From: Candidatus Gastranaerophilales bacterium
GTDB lineage: Bacteria > Cyanobacteriota > Vampirovibrionia > Gastranaerophilales > Gastranaerophilaceae
DNA length: 15,335 nt
Direction of reading: 5' to 3'
NCBI GenBank assembly: GCA_900752845.1
Contig: CAADWU010000093.1
Coordinates: 1 to 15,335 of the forward strand
Every line of letters begins with the position of its first letter. The stretch's first letter is position 1. The notes under the pieces are model-generated. The model searched no databases. It saw nothing but the letters and a program-made list of their open reading frames with translations, and had not been told where the DNA came from. The translations under genes were made by a program, and so were the position numbers. This document shows positions 13,658 to 15,335 of this stretch, in pieces.

Positions 13658-13667
13658 GTTATATAAC
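13658..13667. promoter_or_regulatory. 10-bp palindrome in the sigma-factor upstream region
   Basis: GTTATATAAC is a perfect palindrome about 60 bp before the sigma gene start. A - strand TATAAT lies nearby at 13679-13674 without a recognisable -35. The pair marks the likely promoter region of the sigma/anti-sigma operon but does not define it. Confidence 0.25.
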
Positions 13668-13707
13668 CAACAGATTATATTTTTTTGCAGACAAGTCGAA
13701 TTAAATT

Positions 13708-14949
13708 TTATTTTGCGCTTATATAGCCGTTTAATGCAGTATAGGCAGCTACATAAGGTGATGAAAGGTAAATAAATCCTTCTACATTACCCATTCTGCC
13801 CTGAAAGTTTCTGTTTTGAGTCGCCAGACAAACCTCACCGTCAGCCAGTGTTCCTGCATGCACGCCTACACAGGGACCGCATCCCGGAGGCAAAATTGCC
13901 GCATTTGCTTCTACAAATGTTGTGATTAAACCTTCATCAAGAGCTTGAAGGTAAATATCTTTTGAAGCAGGACAGATTAACATTCTTACATCAGGATTTA
14001 CTTTTTTGCCTTTTAGTATATCAGCTACAATCCTTAAATCTTCAATTCTACCGTTTGTACAGGTTCCGACAAATACCTGATTTACTTTTATGTCTGAAAG
14101 TTCATCAACTGTTTTGGTGTTGTCAACTGTGTGAGGACAGGAAACTGTGTGTGGAACATCTTTTGCATTTATTTTTATAACTCTTTCATAAACAGCATCA
14201 GCATCAGCTTTTATGTTTCTGAATTTATCTTCACGACCTCTTGATTTCAAATATTCTTTTGTTTTTTCATCTGCTGTAAATAATCCTGCTTTAGCACCTG
14301 CTTCAACTGCCATGTTAGCTAAAGTAAATCTTTCTGACATTTCCATATTTTCTATTGTATCGCCGCAAAATTCTAAAGCTTTATAAGTTGCTCCGTCTGC
14401 GCCTATCATACCGATAAGATGAAGCATTAAGTCTTTAGAACAAATGCCTTCTTTAAATTTTCCGTTAACTTCGATTTTAAATGTTGCAGGAACTTTTAGC
14501 CAGGTTTTGCCTAAAGCCATAGCAACTGCAATATCTGTTGAGCCCATTCCTGTTGCAAAAGCACCGAGTGCACCTGATGTACATGTATGAGAATCTGCTC
14601 CGACAAGTATTTCACCGGGGTTTACAAATGTTTCAATAAGTCTTTGGTGGCAGACACCTGCTCCGACATCTGATAATACAGCACCATATTCTTTTGCAAA
14701 TTCTCTTAGAACTGTATGCGTATTTGAAAGTTCTTTTCTCGGGCTTGGAGAAGCGTGGTCAATAAATAATATTGTTCTTTCGGGATTATTAAGCTTTTCT
14801 TTTCCGAGCTTTTTAAATTCCTGAACAGTTAAAGGCCCTGTACCGTCTTGAACAGCTGCAACATCAACTCGTGCTATAACCAGTTCACCTGCTCTTACAT
14901 CTTTTCCTGCATGTTCGGAAATTATTTTTTCAGCTAAAGTTTGTCCCAT
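13708..14949 (-). CDS. leuC: 3-isopropylmalate dehydratase large subunit (aconitase family, LeuC/HacA two-subunit type)
   Basis: This is the Fe-S subunit of a two-subunit dehydratase, most likely interconverting 2- and 3-isopropylmalate in leucine synthesis. At 413 residues it matches the short LeuC/homoaconitase branch (about 420) rather than the 465-residue E. coli-like LeuC. The [4Fe-4S] ligands are Cys297 (VGTCTNGR), Cys357 and Cys360 (PPGCGPC). Other family motifs are ILFIDHASPSP at about 60-70, GADSHTCTSGALGAFATGMGSTD at 117-139 and NRNFQGRMG at 379-387. Substrate choice within this branch is set partly by the small subunit, which is not in the window, so homoaconitase or another hydro-lyase remains possible. 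I prefer the ATG at 14949 (AAGGAG 9 nt upstream) to an in-frame GTG at 14955, only 3 nt from that site. The sigma operon lies downstream on the same strand with no clear terminator between. Confidence 0.88.
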   Translation of the reverse strand: MGQTLAEKIISEHAGKDVRAGELVIARVDVAAVQDGTGPLTVQEFKKLGKEKLNNPERTILFIDHASPSPRKELSNTHTVLREFAKEYGAVLSDVGAGVCHQRLIETFVNPGEILVGADSHTCTSGALGAFATGMGSTDIAVAMALGKTWLKVPATFKIEVNGKFKEGICSKDLMLHLIGMIGADGATYKALEFCGDTIENMEMSERFTLANMAVEAGAKAGLFTADEKTKEYLKSRGREDKFRNIKADADAVYERVIKINAKDVPHTVSCPHTVDNTKTVDELSDIKVNQVFVGTCTNGRIEDLRIVADILKGKKVNPDVRMLICPASKDIYLQALDEGLITTFVEANAAILPPGCGPCVGVHAGTLADGEVCLATQNRNFQGRMGNVEGFIYLSSPYVAAYTALNGYISAK

Positions 14950-14976
14950 ATACACTTTCTCCTTCTTATGAGTTTT

Positions 14977-14985
14977 ATTTTAGCA
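14977..14985 (-). promoter_or_regulatory. Extended -10 promoter candidate of leuC
   Basis: On the - strand, TGCTAAAAT joins a TGn extension to a good -10 hexamer, giving a start near 14970 and a leader of about 21 nt with AAGGAG. No -35 match is visible. GCATAA occurs twice just upstream on the + strand (14983-14988, 14992-14997) for no evident reason. Confidence 0.4.
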
Positions 14986-15030
14986 TAAAAAGCATAATGC
15001 GGAGTTGTTCTTAATAATAATTTTATCCGC

Positions 15031-15054
15031 AAAAAAAAACGACCTTTTAGGTCG
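15031..15054 (-). terminator. Intrinsic terminator for the - strand gene entering from the right edge
   Basis: CGACCT (15040-15045) pairs with AGGTCG (15049-15054) around TTT. In - strand RNA the hairpin is followed by nine U (A-run at 15031-15039). It lies about 200 bp after the stop of the truncated right-edge gene, leaving a long 3' untranslated region, or a separate small RNA, between them. Confidence 0.7.
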
Positions 15055-15102
15055 AAAATTTAAGGGAAAAGGGAAAATTGGAAACAAAACTATATACTTA
15101 AA

Positions 15103-15116
15103 TCTCACAAATGAGA
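15103..15116. repeat. Small hairpin TCTCA-CAAA-TGAGA
   Basis: This is a 5-bp perfect stem with a 4-nt loop in the 14956-15257 non-coding stretch. It is followed by a segment (about 15118-15135) that loosely resembles the start of the repeat units to its right, so it may be a third, more decayed unit. Apart from this hairpin, the terminator, the leuC promoter and the repeat units, I see nothing in this stretch. Confidence 0.35.
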
Positions 15117-15145
15117 CATAGCAATCTTTTGAGTTCTGAACAATC

Positions 15146-15263
15146 AGCAGTTTTTTAAAGTCATACAAAGTTCTGAGTATCAGAGAAGACTTCGTCTATC
15201 TTTAGCAGTTATTTTAAAGTTCATCCGCCACCTGAGTGTAAGAGTGGACTTTGTCCACTAGCC
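15146..15263. repeat. Two degenerate tandem units of about 58 bp, each with a hairpin
   Basis: Unit 1 begins at 15146 and unit 2 at 15204. Both start AGCAGTT, then TTTTAAAG, then CAT, then CTGAGT or TGAGT, then AGAG, and end in a hairpin. In unit 2 the hairpin is AGTGGAC/GTCCACT around TTT (15243-15259), which reaches into the stop codon of the right-edge gene. In unit 1 it is AGAC/GTCT around TTC (about 15187-15197). One stem pair differs as A-T against G-C, so pairing is kept although the sequence has changed. The spacing is 58-59 bp. Nature unknown; a REP-like intergenic element or RNA structure is possible. Confidence 0.5.
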
Positions 15264-15335
15264 GAATGTTTTGAATGTAGATTCAGTGTTCTTTTCAATA
15301 ACTTTTTGAACTGCATCCATTTCAGTAGAAATAGC
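15258..15335 (-). CDS. C-terminal end of an unidentified protein, cut by the window edge
   Basis: On the - strand an open frame enters from the right edge and ends at TAG (15260-15258), giving 25 residues: AISTEMDAVQKVIEKNT followed by ESTFKTFG. The frame is in register with the window end. The fragment looks like an amphipathic, charged helix. Codon choice (GAA, AAA, GTT, ATT) matches the neighbouring genes, and a terminator lies downstream, so a real gene end is likely. A phasin-like helical protein is one possibility, but the fragment is too short to name a family. Confidence 0.5.
   Translation of the reverse strand, partial: AISTEMDAVQKVIEKNTESTFKTFG

Noticed and set aside
14980..15168. 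62-codon frame on - strand in the non-coding stretch
   Set aside because: It begins at a TTG without a ribosome binding site and runs through the terminator hairpin and U-tract.
15146..15263. CRISPR array or tRNA in the right-edge repeats
   Set aside because: There are only two diverged units with similar, not unique, interiors. The hairpins do not assemble into a tRNA cloverleaf.

Overview
The window is a low-GC bacterial chromosome segment densely packed with housekeeping and energy genes. The ATP synthase genes suggest the lineage. They run a - c - b' - b - delta - alpha - gamma in one operon, with two different b-type subunits and no beta or epsilon genes after gamma. That layout is typical of Cyanobacteria and their non-photosynthetic relatives. 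Nothing photosynthetic is visible, and a membrane-bound, biotin-dependent decarboxylase of fermentative type lies next door. I therefore infer a Gastranaerophilales/Melainabacteria-type (Vampirovibrionia) organism. This is an inference from gene order and style, not a database match.

Layout: (1) 1-370, a small Cro/C1-type helix-turn-helix gene on the + strand that ends at a hairpin shared with the ATP synthase operon. (2) 374-5332, the ATP synthase operon on the - strand, read from atpB down to the gamma gene, with a good sigma70 promoter at 5353-5381. (3) 5439-9426, a divergent + strand operon: biotin-protein ligase, then gamma, alpha (carboxyltransferase plus biotin domain) and beta (membrane) subunits of an oxaloacetate decarboxylase-type sodium pump, closed by a strong terminator. 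(4) 9506-9841, an unrecognised 111-residue protein with a Gly/Cys tail, probably read from a leaderless transcript. (5) 9911-11146, glgC for glycogen synthesis. (6) 11267-12474, two translationally coupled, unrecognised membrane proteins. (7) 12463-13601 on the - strand, an ECF-type sigma factor followed by a zinc-finger anti-sigma factor, the latter overlapping the previous gene tail to tail. (8) 13708-14949 on the - strand, an isopropylmalate dehydratase large subunit without its small subunit nearby. (9) 14950-15335, a mostly non-coding stretch with a terminator, hairpin-bearing degenerate repeats and the last 25 codons of a - strand gene cut by the window edge.

Regions 2 and 3 form a membrane-energetics block. 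The ligase can biotinylate the alpha subunit two genes downstream. The beta subunit carries the conserved ion-pathway residues of Na+-pumping decarboxylases. The ATP synthase c subunit, however, lacks the side chains known to bind Na+, which suggests a proton-driven enzyme beside a sodium pump. I found no mobile element, CRISPR array, tRNA or rRNA. The parts most likely to hold undescribed biology are the Cys-tailed protein, the coupled membrane pair, the hairpin masking the sigma-factor ribosome binding site, and the hairpin repeats at the right edge.
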